From Chloroflexota bacterium (lineage in GTDB: Bacteria; Chloroflexota; Dehalococcoidia; Lucifugimonadales; UBA3495): DNA of 8,666 bases. The position numbers were made by a program, and so were the translations under genes. Numbering within the stretch: the stretch's first letter is position 1; each line of letters opens with the position of its first letter. The stretch is taken from the NCBI GenBank assembly GCA_022561675.1, contig JADFQT010000100.1, forward strand, positions 1 through 8,666, given 5' to 3'. The notes beneath the pieces are model-generated. The model saw nothing but the letters and a program-made list of their open reading frames with translations. It was not told where the DNA came from and ran no database searches. Shown piece after piece: positions 1 through 5,793 of this stretch.

Positions 1-315
1 GGGCTGCGGGACTTGGGCTACGCATCCACGTTTTTTCCCAAGATTACAGCCATCGGCACACCCTTCGATCAGATGGCTGTGCAGGCGGTCAGGTGGCTGT
101 CCAACGAATCCTCGCGTCCCAGTGAAGGCGATCCGTTGACGGTTTGGCTGCCGCCCCAACTGCGGCCGGGCGGAAGCACCCTGCCAGGGACCGATGGGGA
201 ACCTGATCCCCACCCGCTGTTTGCGCCCACCTTTGGGGTCAAACCAGACGGTAAAGCCACCCATCATTATCCTTCGGGACAGACCGGCCTCATTGATGGA
301 CAGGGCCAGGTATAG
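1..315 (+). CDS. LacI-like transcriptional regulator, C-terminal end (partial, altered tail)
   Basis: The reading frame is open from base 1, so the gene starts outside the window. The visible part reads like the end of the sugar-binding domain of a LacI/GalR repressor: a stretch of the form P-x-I-T-A-I-G-T-P-F-D-Q-M-A-x-x-A-V-x-W-L, then L-P-P-Q-L-R-P-G-G-S-T. These match the family's final helix and its closing 'lPteLvvRgST' strand. Such proteins bind an operator through an N-terminal helix-turn-helix (not visible here) and respond to a small ligand. Family members usually stop within a few residues of this ST. Here the frame runs about 45 codons further to TAG at 313-315. From about 187 it is antisense to a different gene fragment, so the native stop seems to have been lost in a rearrangement near 181-190. 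Family call is moderate. The residues after about 186 are probably not native. Confidence 0.5.
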   Translation, partial: GLRDLGYASTFFPKITAIGTPFDQMAVQAVRWLSNESSRPSEGDPLTVWLPPQLRPGGSTLPGTDGEPDPHPLFAPTFGVKPDGKATHHYPSGQTGLIDGQGQV

Positions 316-369
316 ATGGTGGGCGTCGTTGGTGATCCCCACCGCCACCGGGGCGGGCTGGCCGTTGAA
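187..369 (-). pseudogene. Fragment of a conserved hypothetical protein (FTVWFDPKGG family)
   Basis: On the minus strand about 61 codons read as a coherent protein piece: G-Q-P-A-P-V-A-V-G-I-T-N-D, then H-H-L-Y-L-A-L, G-G-F-T-V-W-F-D-P-K-G-G and G-I-R-F-P-I-G. I recognise this run (ND..YLYL..., G(L/F)TVWFDP.GG, GIRFP.G) from a widespread uncharacterised bacterial protein family; no function is known to me. The piece is cut on both sides. An in-frame TGA (370-372) stands just before its first residue. Past about 187 the frame runs into the antisense of the LacI-like gene, with no family-like residues. No start codon or ribosome binding site fits. It is best read as a leftover of a larger gene joined to the neighbouring gene by recombination. 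Confidence 0.5.
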
Positions 370-497
370 TCAACTCGCTATTGGCCGTGCCTTAGGGCAG
401 GGCTTTTGCATTAGCTATTGGGAGTCGCCCACTACCTCCCAGCGCTAAGCACGCAGAACCTTGCAGAATTTAGACTATTTGAACGCTGTGGCATTCC

Positions 498-535
498 GCC
501 CATTTCGTTCATTTCTTCAAGCAAGTGAAATGGGC
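498..535. repeat. Inverted repeat, 9-bp arms
   Basis: GCCCATTTC at 498-506 is the exact reverse complement of GAAATGGGC at 527-535, with a 20-base loop. There is no T-tract on either side, so it is not a clear terminator. Function unknown. Confidence 0.35.
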
Positions 536-648
536 AATTTGGGCCATTCCCAGTACCATTTCCTAGAGGATTGCCAGTTTGGCCCACTTCGGAACTAAGA
601 ATGGTGGGACTTAATTCCATTTATTACGTATGCGCCGTGACATAAAAC

Positions 649-673
649 GACCCAGCTTTGATATAGCTGGGTC
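649..673 (-). terminator. Hairpin, possible intrinsic terminator for minus-strand transcription
   Basis: GACCCAGCT (649-657) and AGCTGGGTC (665-673) form a perfect 9-bp stem with a 7-base loop. Read on the minus strand the stem is followed by GTTTTATG, a short imperfect U-tract; the plus side has none. The nearest complete minus-strand gene upstream is the GMC oxidoreductase, whose stop is about 255 bases away. It could end that operon's transcript or a lost RNA gene (see the T-arm-like motif beside it). Confidence 0.35.
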
Positions 674-927
674 ATTGATCGCGTGGGAGAGTCGAACTCC
701 CCCTGAAACAGTCATGCCGGTTGGCACCGCCACCACAAAGCATGAAAATGCTTGTGCGTCGGCTGTCGGCTGACGATTAGGATTGTCCGTGTTTGGTGCC
801 GCGAGCCCGAACCTGAAACTGATTCTGGGATTTTCTGAGGAACACGGGCTGGCCTTGTTGGTGTCTGCCAGATGGGCAGGCATTCCCATTCCCGTCGACG
901 GTTCTTCCGAAGATGAGAAGTGGGCCT

Positions 928-2469
928 CTACCCGTCAAGGATCCAGTCCGCTGCCCGCTCCCCAATCATGATGGTGGTAGCGTTGGTGTTCGCCCGGATG
1001 ACGTTGGGCATTATAGAGGCGTCCGCCACCTTGATGTTCTCCAAGCCATGAACATTCAGGCGCTGGTCCACCACCGACAAAGGGTCTGACGCCGGGCCCA
1101 TTTTGCAGGTGCCAGAGGCATGAGTGGTGTTGAACACTGTCTTCCGCATCCACCTATCCAGGCTTTCATCTGTAGCCAGGTCTTGATCCGTGGGCTGTAG
1201 CCTCTCGGCGACAATGGGCCCGAATGCCTCGTGCTCCAGGAGTCTTACGGTTATGCGTACCGACTCCCTCAGCCGCTCTAGGTCGCGCTCCAGCTCCAAA
1301 TATCGGTAGTTCAGCAAGGGTTGGACGGTGGGGTCATTGGCAAAGAGTCTTACTTCTCCCGAACCGTCGGCGAATTCTAAGACACAATTGAACCGGACTC
1401 CCTCTGAGTCAAAGGGGTCGGCGCCACCAATGGGCGAGGAGAAAGAGGACGCCGTGATCTGCATGTCGTTCCGGTCGGGTGACCCGGTTGCAGTGTAGCG
1501 AAGGCCGGTCTGGGTACGAGGACCGAGGGGGTCTTGCGGGAAGTCATCCTTGACTTGTAGAATCACCGCCACGATGGGATGGTCCCTCAGGTTCTGGCCC
1601 ACGCCGGGCAGATCGTGGACGACCGGTATACCCATTTCCCGCAAGTGGTCCGCAGGGCCTACGCCGGATAGCATCAACAACTGGGGCGAGGCCATTGCGC
1701 CGGCGCTGAGCACAATCTGGTTCGCTTCCAATCGGTAGACCTCCCCGCCACTTTCCACCTCGACTCCCTCTGCTTTATTGCCTTCGAACAAGATGCGGTG
1801 CACCGTTACGTTGGGCCGAACCGTCAGGTTCAAACGGTGCCGTACAGCCCTCAAAAAGGTCAGGGCAGTACTCATGCGGACGCCTTCCGGGTTGTTCATT
1901 GGGATAGGTCCAACGCCGGAAGAGTCTGGGTTATTCATGTCATAGTCTTCTTTGAAGCCGTCTGCCACGGCAGAATCGACGAACGCTTGCTGAAAGGGGA
2001 GCCAATCCTCGCGTTTGAACCGCCTGACCGGGATCGGGCCTTCCGAGCCGTGGAAATCATCGGCTATGTCCATGTCAGTTTCCATCTTTCGGAAAAAGGG
2101 AAGAACGTCGATGAAGGACCACGCGTCGTTACCGGCGGCGGCCCATCCGTCGTAATCTTCCGGCACCCCCCTCAAAAGCACCTGACCATTAATGGCGCTG
2201 GTGCCACCGACGACCTTGCCTCGGGGCGCAGGGATAGTTTCGGTTTGGTCTCCAGACCCCTGGGCTACCCATGACCAATTATGTGGGGCGCCCTGTGCGG
2301 AGGCGTCGGGCTTGTATCCGTACTTAAGATCGTCGGGGTAATGTTGGTAGTCTGGATAGTCGGGTCCGGCTTCCAGCAAGAGCACAGAACGGTTCGCATC
2401 CTCTGCCAACCGGGAGGCCACCACACAGCCGGCGGAACCGGCCCCGATAACTATCACGTCGTACTTCAT
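928..2469 (-). CDS. GMC-family FAD-dependent oxidoreductase (choline dehydrogenase-like)
   Basis: A 513-residue protein, normal length for glucose-methanol-choline oxidoreductases, which use FAD to oxidise an alcohol or hemiacetal to an aldehyde, ketone or lactone. Seen: N-terminal FAD Rossmann motif G9-A-G-S-A-G14 with E33 at the end of strand 2 (L-L-L-E-A-G) for the ribose; GMC signature 1 around residues 83-101 (P-R-G-K-V-V-G-G-T-S-A-I-N-G); signature 2 at 257-271 (G-A-M-A-S-P-Q-L-L-M-L-S-G-V-G). The C-terminal catalytic block has H450 in H-A-S-G-T-C-K-M-G and the N494-T-N496 pair that supplies the partner Asn. No signal peptide is visible, so it is probably cytoplasmic. The ATG start is fixed by AGGAGGA at 2476-2482, six bases upstream. 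It lies 82 bases after the amidohydrolase on the same strand, so the two are probably co-transcribed. The alcohol substrate cannot be read from sequence. Confidence 0.93.
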   Translation of the reverse strand: MKYDVIVIGAGSAGCVVASRLAEDANRSVLLLEAGPDYPDYQHYPDDLKYGYKPDASAQGAPHNWSWVAQGSGDQTETIPAPRGKVVGGTSAINGQVLLRGVPEDYDGWAAAGNDAWSFIDVLPFFRKMETDMDIADDFHGSEGPIPVRRFKREDWLPFQQAFVDSAVADGFKEDYDMNNPDSSGVGPIPMNNPEGVRMSTALTFLRAVRHRLNLTVRPNVTVHRILFEGNKAEGVEVESGGEVYRLEANQIVLSAGAMASPQLLMLSGVGPADHLREMGIPVVHDLPGVGQNLRDHPIVAVILQVKDDFPQDPLGPRTQTGLRYTATGSPDRNDMQITASSFSSPIGGADPFDSEGVRFNCVLEFADGSGEVRLFANDPTVQPLLNYRYLELERDLERLRESVRITVRLLEHEAFGPIVAERLQPTDQDLATDESLDRWMRKTVFNTTHASGTCKMGPASDPLSVVDQRLNVHGLENIKVADASIMPNVIRANTNATTIMIGERAADWILDG

Positions 2470-2484
2470 GGGTTATCCTCCTAG

Positions 2485-2501
2485 CTGGCCAAGTGGGCCA
2501 G
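2485..2501 (-). repeat. Small hairpin just upstream of the GMC gene's ribosome binding site
   Basis: CTGGCC (2485-2490) and GGCCAG (2496-2501) form a 6-bp stem with a 5-base loop in the 82-base gap of the minus-strand operon, ending two bases before the AGGAGGA site. It might stabilise or tune the downstream message. It may also be chance in GC-rich DNA. Confidence 0.25.
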
Positions 2502-2551
2502 AGCAAGTCGTAAAATTCTCGAGCAGTCTCCAACAAAGACTTGGGAGAACC

Positions 2552-3568
2552 TTAATCATTTATCCGGTAGATCCGTGCCGCCGTTCCATGGAACATGGCT
2601 GCTCGTTCGGAATCCGAGTAGCCTTTGGACAGCCGCTTGAATGCGTTATACATAACGTTGTAGGAAAATGACACTTTGTCTGGTGGGAAGTTGCTTTCGA
2701 ACATGCACCGTTCCGGTCCGAATTGCTCGATACAATAATTCATCCAAGGGGACATTGACTCTGCCAATTCTTCTGAGCCGATGGGAACAGTCCTAGCGTG
2801 CCAGCCAAAGCCCATGAATGGCATTCCCATGCCGCCAAGTTTGACCGTGACATTAGGACAGGACGCCACCGCGGCGATGCCTTCCCGCCAGGTAGACATC
2901 ACCTCGTCGTCCCGGTTAGCGTATATGCCCACTCGGTTGAGAGCACCGATGTGGTTAAGGATGATGGACAAATCCGGCACTGCCTTGGCGAAGTCAGCTA
3001 GTTCTGGCATCTGAGGGAAAGATAGCATGACATCCAAGGACAATTCCTTTTGCGTCAATACCCTCGCCCCTTCCCGAAAATCGGTGTTGGCTAGGATACC
3101 CTCGGTTTCCCGGTTTTCCAACTCAGGGTCAGGGCTCCACGTTACGTTGTGCCGTATGCCTCGAAACCGGTTGGGGCTGGCCGCCTGTAATGCTTCCAGG
3201 ACTGCTCCCACATTGCCCGCCAACTTTAGATCGGCACGCCCGATTATGGCCGCGGCCGCCCTGCTGGGGCCATACACCCCACTGGCACTGGCCGCAGCCA
3301 GACCTTGGACGAATTCAACCTCACCGACTGGACGCATTTCCATCGGGCCGTCAGCACGGTACATCGACCTTGCTTCAAGGAACACAGTAGACCGGACGTT
3401 GTGGCCGCTATAGATGTCGGCGTTCAGCTCATGAATGAGATATCGTTGATATGGAACGCTCTGGGGTCGAAGATCCCAGAAATGATGATGCGGATCGCAG
3501 ATGGGGAGCTCCGGCTCCAAGGTGGGTTCTTGGGTTAAGGAGAGCCAATCATTACCCCCGAATGGCAT
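2552..3568 (-). CDS. Amidohydrolase family 2 protein (COG3618-type lactonase/TIM-barrel hydrolase)
   Basis: 338 residues, a usual length for the amidohydrolase_2 (COG3618) family of TIM-barrel metal-dependent hydrolases, which includes hydrolases of rhamnono-, fucono- and sulfomuconolactones and of 2-pyrone-4,6-dicarboxylate. Seen: the strand-1 metal motif D25-P-H27-H-H29-F-W-D; R-F-R-G-I-R-H140 after the central strands; L-N-H206-I-G after strand 6; and a final C-M-F-E-S-N-F-P-P-D297 block. In many relatives this last block is G-S-D-W-P; here the position holds N293 and an Asp follows four residues later, as I recall for 'SNFP' members. Start ATG is supported by GGAGGT at 3575-3580, six bases upstream. 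No signal peptide. It is the first gene of a minus-strand operon with the GMC oxidoreductase, which suggests hydrolysis of a lactone or ester made in the same pathway (inference). Confidence 0.9.
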   Translation of the reverse strand: MPFGGNDWLSLTQEPTLEPELPICDPHHHFWDLRPQSVPYQRYLIHELNADIYSGHNVRSTVFLEARSMYRADGPMEMRPVGEVEFVQGLAAASASGVYGPSRAAAAIIGRADLKLAGNVGAVLEALQAASPNRFRGIRHNVTWSPDPELENRETEGILANTDFREGARVLTQKELSLDVMLSFPQMPELADFAKAVPDLSIILNHIGALNRVGIYANRDDEVMSTWREGIAAVASCPNVTVKLGGMGMPFMGFGWHARTVPIGSEELAESMSPWMNYCIEQFGPERCMFESNFPPDKVSFSYNVMYNAFKRLSKGYSDSERAAMFHGTAARIYRIND

Positions 3569-3600
3569 GATTACACCTCCGTTGTGTATTTCGCGGACTG

Positions 3601-3609
3601 ATCATATCA
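3601..3609 (-). promoter_or_regulatory. Extended -10 promoter for the amidohydrolase-GMC operon
   Basis: On the minus strand the bases read TGATATGAT, an extended -10 (TGn + TATGAT, one mismatch to TATAAT). Transcription would begin about 26 bases before the ATG, leaving room for the GGAGGT site. No good -35 box lies 16-18 bases upstream, which is typical when the TG extension compensates. Confidence 0.4.
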
Positions 3610-3929
3610 CGACGCCCCAGAAATCACCGATTTACATACACGGCTTTATGTGCCGAAGAGATCATTGGAAGAAGTGATACCAAAACCAAGTCCTTTTCGA
3701 GCCCATAAATTCCTCCCAAACTTCCGCTATGGCCCGTAGCCCCGTCCCCAGTAACTATCCTTCCAAATTGGCTCCTTAATAGGGAAAATGTGCGATAACT
3801 CACCACATGGCGCTTTACTTAAGCAACATCCCAAACAATACCAGCACATCCTCCCCTTCGGCACCCTATCCCCTACCAGAACCGCCATCTTGGGCGGCTT
3901 CCTCATGTCTTCCATCAACCATCTTGGGT
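3610..3929. other. Intergenic stretch between divergent genes
   Basis: No gene is supported here. A minus-strand frame at 3727-3915 encodes a short peptide with clustered cysteines (M-C-W-Y-C-L-G-C-C), but it has no ribosome binding site and no family I know. The stretch is lower in GC than its neighbours. It separates the minus-strand operon from the plus-strand LRR gene, and both genes' candidate promoters sit at its edges. Confidence 0.4.
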
Positions 3930-3938
3930 TGCTATGAT
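3930..3938 (+). promoter_or_regulatory. Extended -10 promoter, candidate for the LRR gene
   Basis: TGCTATGAT is an extended -10 of the same form (TGnTATGAT) as the one before the divergent amidohydrolase operon. The sequence 17 bases upstream (TTCCAT) matches only the first two bases of a -35 box. The predicted leader is about 80-95 bases, depending on which LRR start is used. Confidence 0.35.
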
Positions 3939-4025
3939 TGGCAAGGAGTGAACGCCGACGATCCGGCCGACCGCAGCCTCCCTTAAGGAAGAATCACTGA
4001 GGCTCGGGTTCCCCACGATGTACCA

Positions 4026-4976
4026 TTGGGCGAAGTACCATTGAAAGAAGAACAACCACTACAAATTGATGAGCAGGCTATGACCAATAGGGTGGTCACA
4101 ATAAACCTGTCCAATGGTCAACTGGCCAGCCTGGTACCGGAGATTGGGCACCTCACCAATCTCAGGACTCTATACCTATCAAACAACCGGCTGACCAGAC
4201 TGCCGCCGGAAATCTACCAACTCACTAAGCTGGAAAACCTATATCTCTCTAACAACCAGTTGAACTCACTCCCGCCGGAGATCGGCCAGTTCACCAGTTT
4301 GAAGACTCTGAACCTTTCGCACAATCAACTGGTCTCACTCCCGCCGGAGATCGGTGAACTGACTAATTTAATGACTCTAGCCCTCCTAAATAATCAACTT
4401 GCTTGGCTTCCGCCGGAGATCGGCCAGCATCCTAACCTGAGAGGTTTAACCCTTTCCGGCAATCAACTGGACCAGCTCCCGCCGGAGATTGCCCACCTCA
4501 CTAGCCTGATAACTTTAGACCTCTCGGACAATCAATTTACCCGATTGCCCCAGGAGATATTTCAGCTTACTAATCTTGGGAGTCTAAAGCTCTCGGGCAA
4601 TCAATTAACTCTGATTCCGTATGCGATTGTAGAGCTTGCCAACCTATGGAGTCTGGAGTTGGCTCGTACTGGCCTCACCGCATTTCCTTCTGACATACCC
4701 CAACTCACCGGCTTAATGACGCTAGATCTCTCTGGCAACCATTTGACGTCGCTGCCCAAAAACATAGCCCAACTCACCAGCCTGAGAAGTCTCGACCTGT
4801 CGGATAATCAACTGACCTCCCTACCCTTGGAGTTGCTACAGCTTACAAACCTGAAAAAGCTGGATCTGAGGAGGAACCCGCTTCCGATCCCCATCCGGCA
4901 CCGCTTCCGCCGTGCTCCCATACCCTACCTCGCGCGTTACCAAGAGGACATGATAAAGCAGGATCTGCCATCCTGA
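4026..4976 (+). CDS. Leucine-rich repeat protein (23-residue repeats), stand-alone
   Basis: 316 residues made almost wholly of leucine-rich repeats: a capping repeat (residues 19-42), ten full 23-residue repeats of the form L-T-x-L-x-x-L-x-L-S-x-N-Q-L-x-x-L-P-x-E-I-x-Q, and an eleventh that leaves the pattern at N-P-L-P-I-P. Such repeats form a curved protein-binding solenoid; the partner is unknown. The N-terminal lead-in (E-E-Q-P-L-Q-I-D-E-Q-A) and the N-P-L-P-I-P exit resemble LRR regions of bacterial Roc-COR proteins. Here no GTPase follows: about 30 basic, charged residues end the protein. Repeat 9 has lost the conserved Asn (L-A-R-T-G-L). No signal peptide or membrane segment is seen. 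The start is uncertain. TTG 4026, TTG 4041 and ATG 4080 all lack a good ribosome binding site. The lead-in homology favours one of the TTGs. It is convergent with the VOC gene downstream. Confidence 0.85.
   Translation: MGEVPLKEEQPLQIDEQAMTNRVVTINLSNGQLASLVPEIGHLTNLRTLYLSNNRLTRLPPEIYQLTKLENLYLSNNQLNSLPPEIGQFTSLKTLNLSHNQLVSLPPEIGELTNLMTLALLNNQLAWLPPEIGQHPNLRGLTLSGNQLDQLPPEIAHLTSLITLDLSDNQFTRLPQEIFQLTNLGSLKLSGNQLTLIPYAIVELANLWSLELARTGLTAFPSDIPQLTGLMTLDLSGNHLTSLPKNIAQLTSLRSLDLSDNQLTSLPLELLQLTNLKKLDLRRNPLPIPIRHRFRRAPIPYLARYQEDMIKQDLPS
4152..4841 (+). repeat. Ten tandem 69-bp units encoding LRRs
   Basis: Ten units of exactly 69 bp lie inside the LRR gene. The best-kept DNA core is the CCGCCGGAGAT segment coding P-P-E-I, nearly identical in units 1-5 (4152-4496). 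Units from about 4566 onward diverge (P-Q-E-I, P-Y-A-I, P-S-D-I, P-K-N-I). This suggests that the first half was amplified or homogenised more recently. Confidence 0.7.
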
Positions 4977-5054
4977 ACTAACCGTCTATCGGTAGACAGA
5001 GCTACCACCAGGTTTGCTTGTCCAGATCACATCCAGCAATTCCCGATAAGCCTT

Positions 5055-5140
5055 ACCAGGCAGAGAACATCCCCCCTTTTGCCCTTTCCTACAAGGAGAT
5101 AAGGGGGGATGCTGTACTGTCGAGCTATTTGCTGCCTGGT
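5055..5140. repeat. Nested inverted repeat between convergent genes
   Basis: The outer arms are ACCAGGCAG (5055-5063) and CTGCCTGGT (5132-5140). The inner arms are CATCCCCCCTT (5068-5078) and AAGGGGGGATG (5101-5111), a perfect 11-bp stem around a 22-base loop that itself holds TCCT/AGGA. The whole 86 bases can fold into one long hairpin with an asymmetric bulge (4 against 20 bases). It lies between the ends of the LRR gene (+) and the first VOC gene (-). No U-tract follows on either strand, so it could be a bidirectional 3'-end structure, a small RNA or a short mobile palindrome. Confidence 0.6.
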
Positions 5141-5179
5141 GGCCAGAAATGGTGAAGCCACAGACCCAGGCCGACTACT

Positions 5180-5193
5180 GTTGCCGAAGCAAC
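5180..5193 (-). repeat. UUCG tetraloop hairpin downstream of the VOC gene
   Basis: On the minus strand GTTGC-TTCG-GCAAC forms a 5-bp stem closed by C(UUCG)G, one of the most stable RNA tetraloops. It starts 46 bases past the stop of the minus-strand VOC gene. No T-run follows, so it may mark or protect the 3' end of that transcript rather than act alone as an intrinsic terminator. Confidence 0.4.
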
Positions 5194-5238
5194 CCAAAAG
5201 GATTAGTGGGCAACGGTATTAGGATGCTAGTTGTCGGG

Positions 5239-5670
5239 TTAATCCGGGACGACCGGCGCTAATTGATACAACGGGGTTTTCGCCCCGATTGCCTCATCCC
5301 ATCCCCGGACTCTCATGTCGATCATGAGGCCATCGGGCCCCATATACTTGCGATTGGCGTCGCTGCTACCCGGGCATTCAGTGGAATCCGCCGCCTCTAT
5401 GGTGGAGCAGGCTTCCTCCATGTCATCCACATAGAAGCCGATGTGGTGGACACCAACAACCGTTGACGGTCCTTTCCCTAAATTTGGCGCCCCATCGCCG
5501 CCGAATTTGAGGATGGCGAAGTAAATATAACCATCGCTGAGCCAGACTCCATCCGCCCCTGAATCGTCAGGCTTCCGGTTTAACTCTTGAAGGCCGAAGA
5601 CATCTTTGTAAAACTCGGCGGTCTTCGCCGGGTCCTCGGTATGTAGCGCGATATGCCTGATTCTTGCCAT
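5239..5670 (-). CDS. VOC (glyoxalase/dioxygenase superfamily) protein
   Basis: 143 residues with the two beta-alpha-beta-beta-beta modules of the vicinal oxygen chelate superfamily, whose members bind a metal and act as glyoxalases, epimerases, dioxygenases or resistance proteins. Seen: R-I-R-H6-I-A-L-H at the start, a helix with A-E-F-Y-K-D-V-F-G-L, then V-H75-H76-I-G-F-Y-V-D-D opening the second module, and G-P-D-G-L-M-I-D118 in the last strand. H6 and H75 or H76 suit metal ligands. The usual final Glu is replaced by D118, so metal binding may be altered. The ATG start is fixed by AAGGAGGAG at 5673-5681. A near-consensus promoter lies upstream at 5748-5776, leaving a ~70-base leader. It is divergent from the LuxR-type gene. 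The substrate cannot be read. Confidence 0.88.
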   Translation of the reverse strand: MARIRHIALHTEDPAKTAEFYKDVFGLQELNRKPDDSGADGVWLSDGYIYFAILKFGGDGAPNLGKGPSTVVGVHHIGFYVDDMEEACSTIEAADSTECPGSSDANRKYMGPDGLMIDMRVRGWDEAIGAKTPLYQLAPVVPD

Positions 5671-5747
5671 GACTCCTCCTTAATTATGGTTGTTTTTCCA
5701 CTGCCCTCTGTTGCAGGAGCATCGACTCATTTCTGAGGGTGGGTCCG

Positions 5748-5776
5748 ATTCTAGGGCACCAAATACTCTGTGTCAA
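5748..5776 (-). promoter_or_regulatory. Near-consensus sigma70 promoter for the VOC gene
   Basis: Minus strand: a perfect -35 TTGACA (5771-5776), a 17-base spacer, and -10 TAGAAT (5748-5753), one mismatch to TATAAT. Predicted transcription start is near 5741, about 70 bases before the ATG at 5670. This is the best promoter match I found in the window. Confidence 0.65.
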
Positions 5777-5790
5777 AATAGTGTCATGAC
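5770..5790. promoter_or_regulatory. Candidate operator: GTGTCA direct repeat plus palindrome
   Basis: GTGTCA occurs at 5770-5775 and again at 5781-5786, 11 bases apart (about one helical turn). The second copy overlaps the 8-bp palindrome GTCATGAC (5783-5790). The first copy covers the -35 box of the VOC promoter. The site also lies just upstream of the LuxR-type gene, so a regulator bound here could control both divergent genes (inference). Confidence 0.35.
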
Positions 5791-5793
5791 TTG

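Larger units (their letters stand above)
373..927. other. Gene-free stretch with small palindromes
   Basis: I found no reading frame here with a recognisable family, a ribosome binding site or a convincing start. It holds a 9-bp inverted repeat (498-506 with 527-535), a terminator-like hairpin (649-673), a T-arm-like motif (about 687-703), a small palindrome AAGCAT/ATGCTT (737-752) and a tandem TCGGCTG pair near 760-773. Several frames are open through 783-927 on both strands. None shows family features, and their overlap suggests GC-driven openness rather than a gene. Confidence 0.4.

Noticed and set aside
783..971. Open frames on both strands across 611-971, overlapping the GMC gene end
   Set aside because: No ribosome binding site, no recognisable family and simultaneous openness in several frames; most likely a by-product of GC-rich sequence.
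1798..2274. A 158-codon plus-strand frame inside the GMC oxidoreductase gene
   Set aside because: It lies entirely antisense to a well-supported GMC coding region and has no family features or ribosome binding site.
3027..3413. A 128-codon plus-strand frame inside the amidohydrolase gene
   Set aside because: Antisense shadow of a gene with clear catalytic motifs; arginine- and proline-rich composition typical of such shadows.
3727..3915. Small minus-strand cysteine-rich peptide (M-C-W-Y-C-L-G-C-C)
   Set aside because: The clustered cysteines caught the eye as a possible metal-binding peptide, but there is no ribosome binding site, no family match I know, and it sits in a promoter-containing gap.
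4152..4841. 69-bp tandem repeats considered as a CRISPR-like or minisatellite array
   Set aside because: The period equals 23 codons and the units encode textbook leucine-rich repeats within one open gene; there are no spacers.
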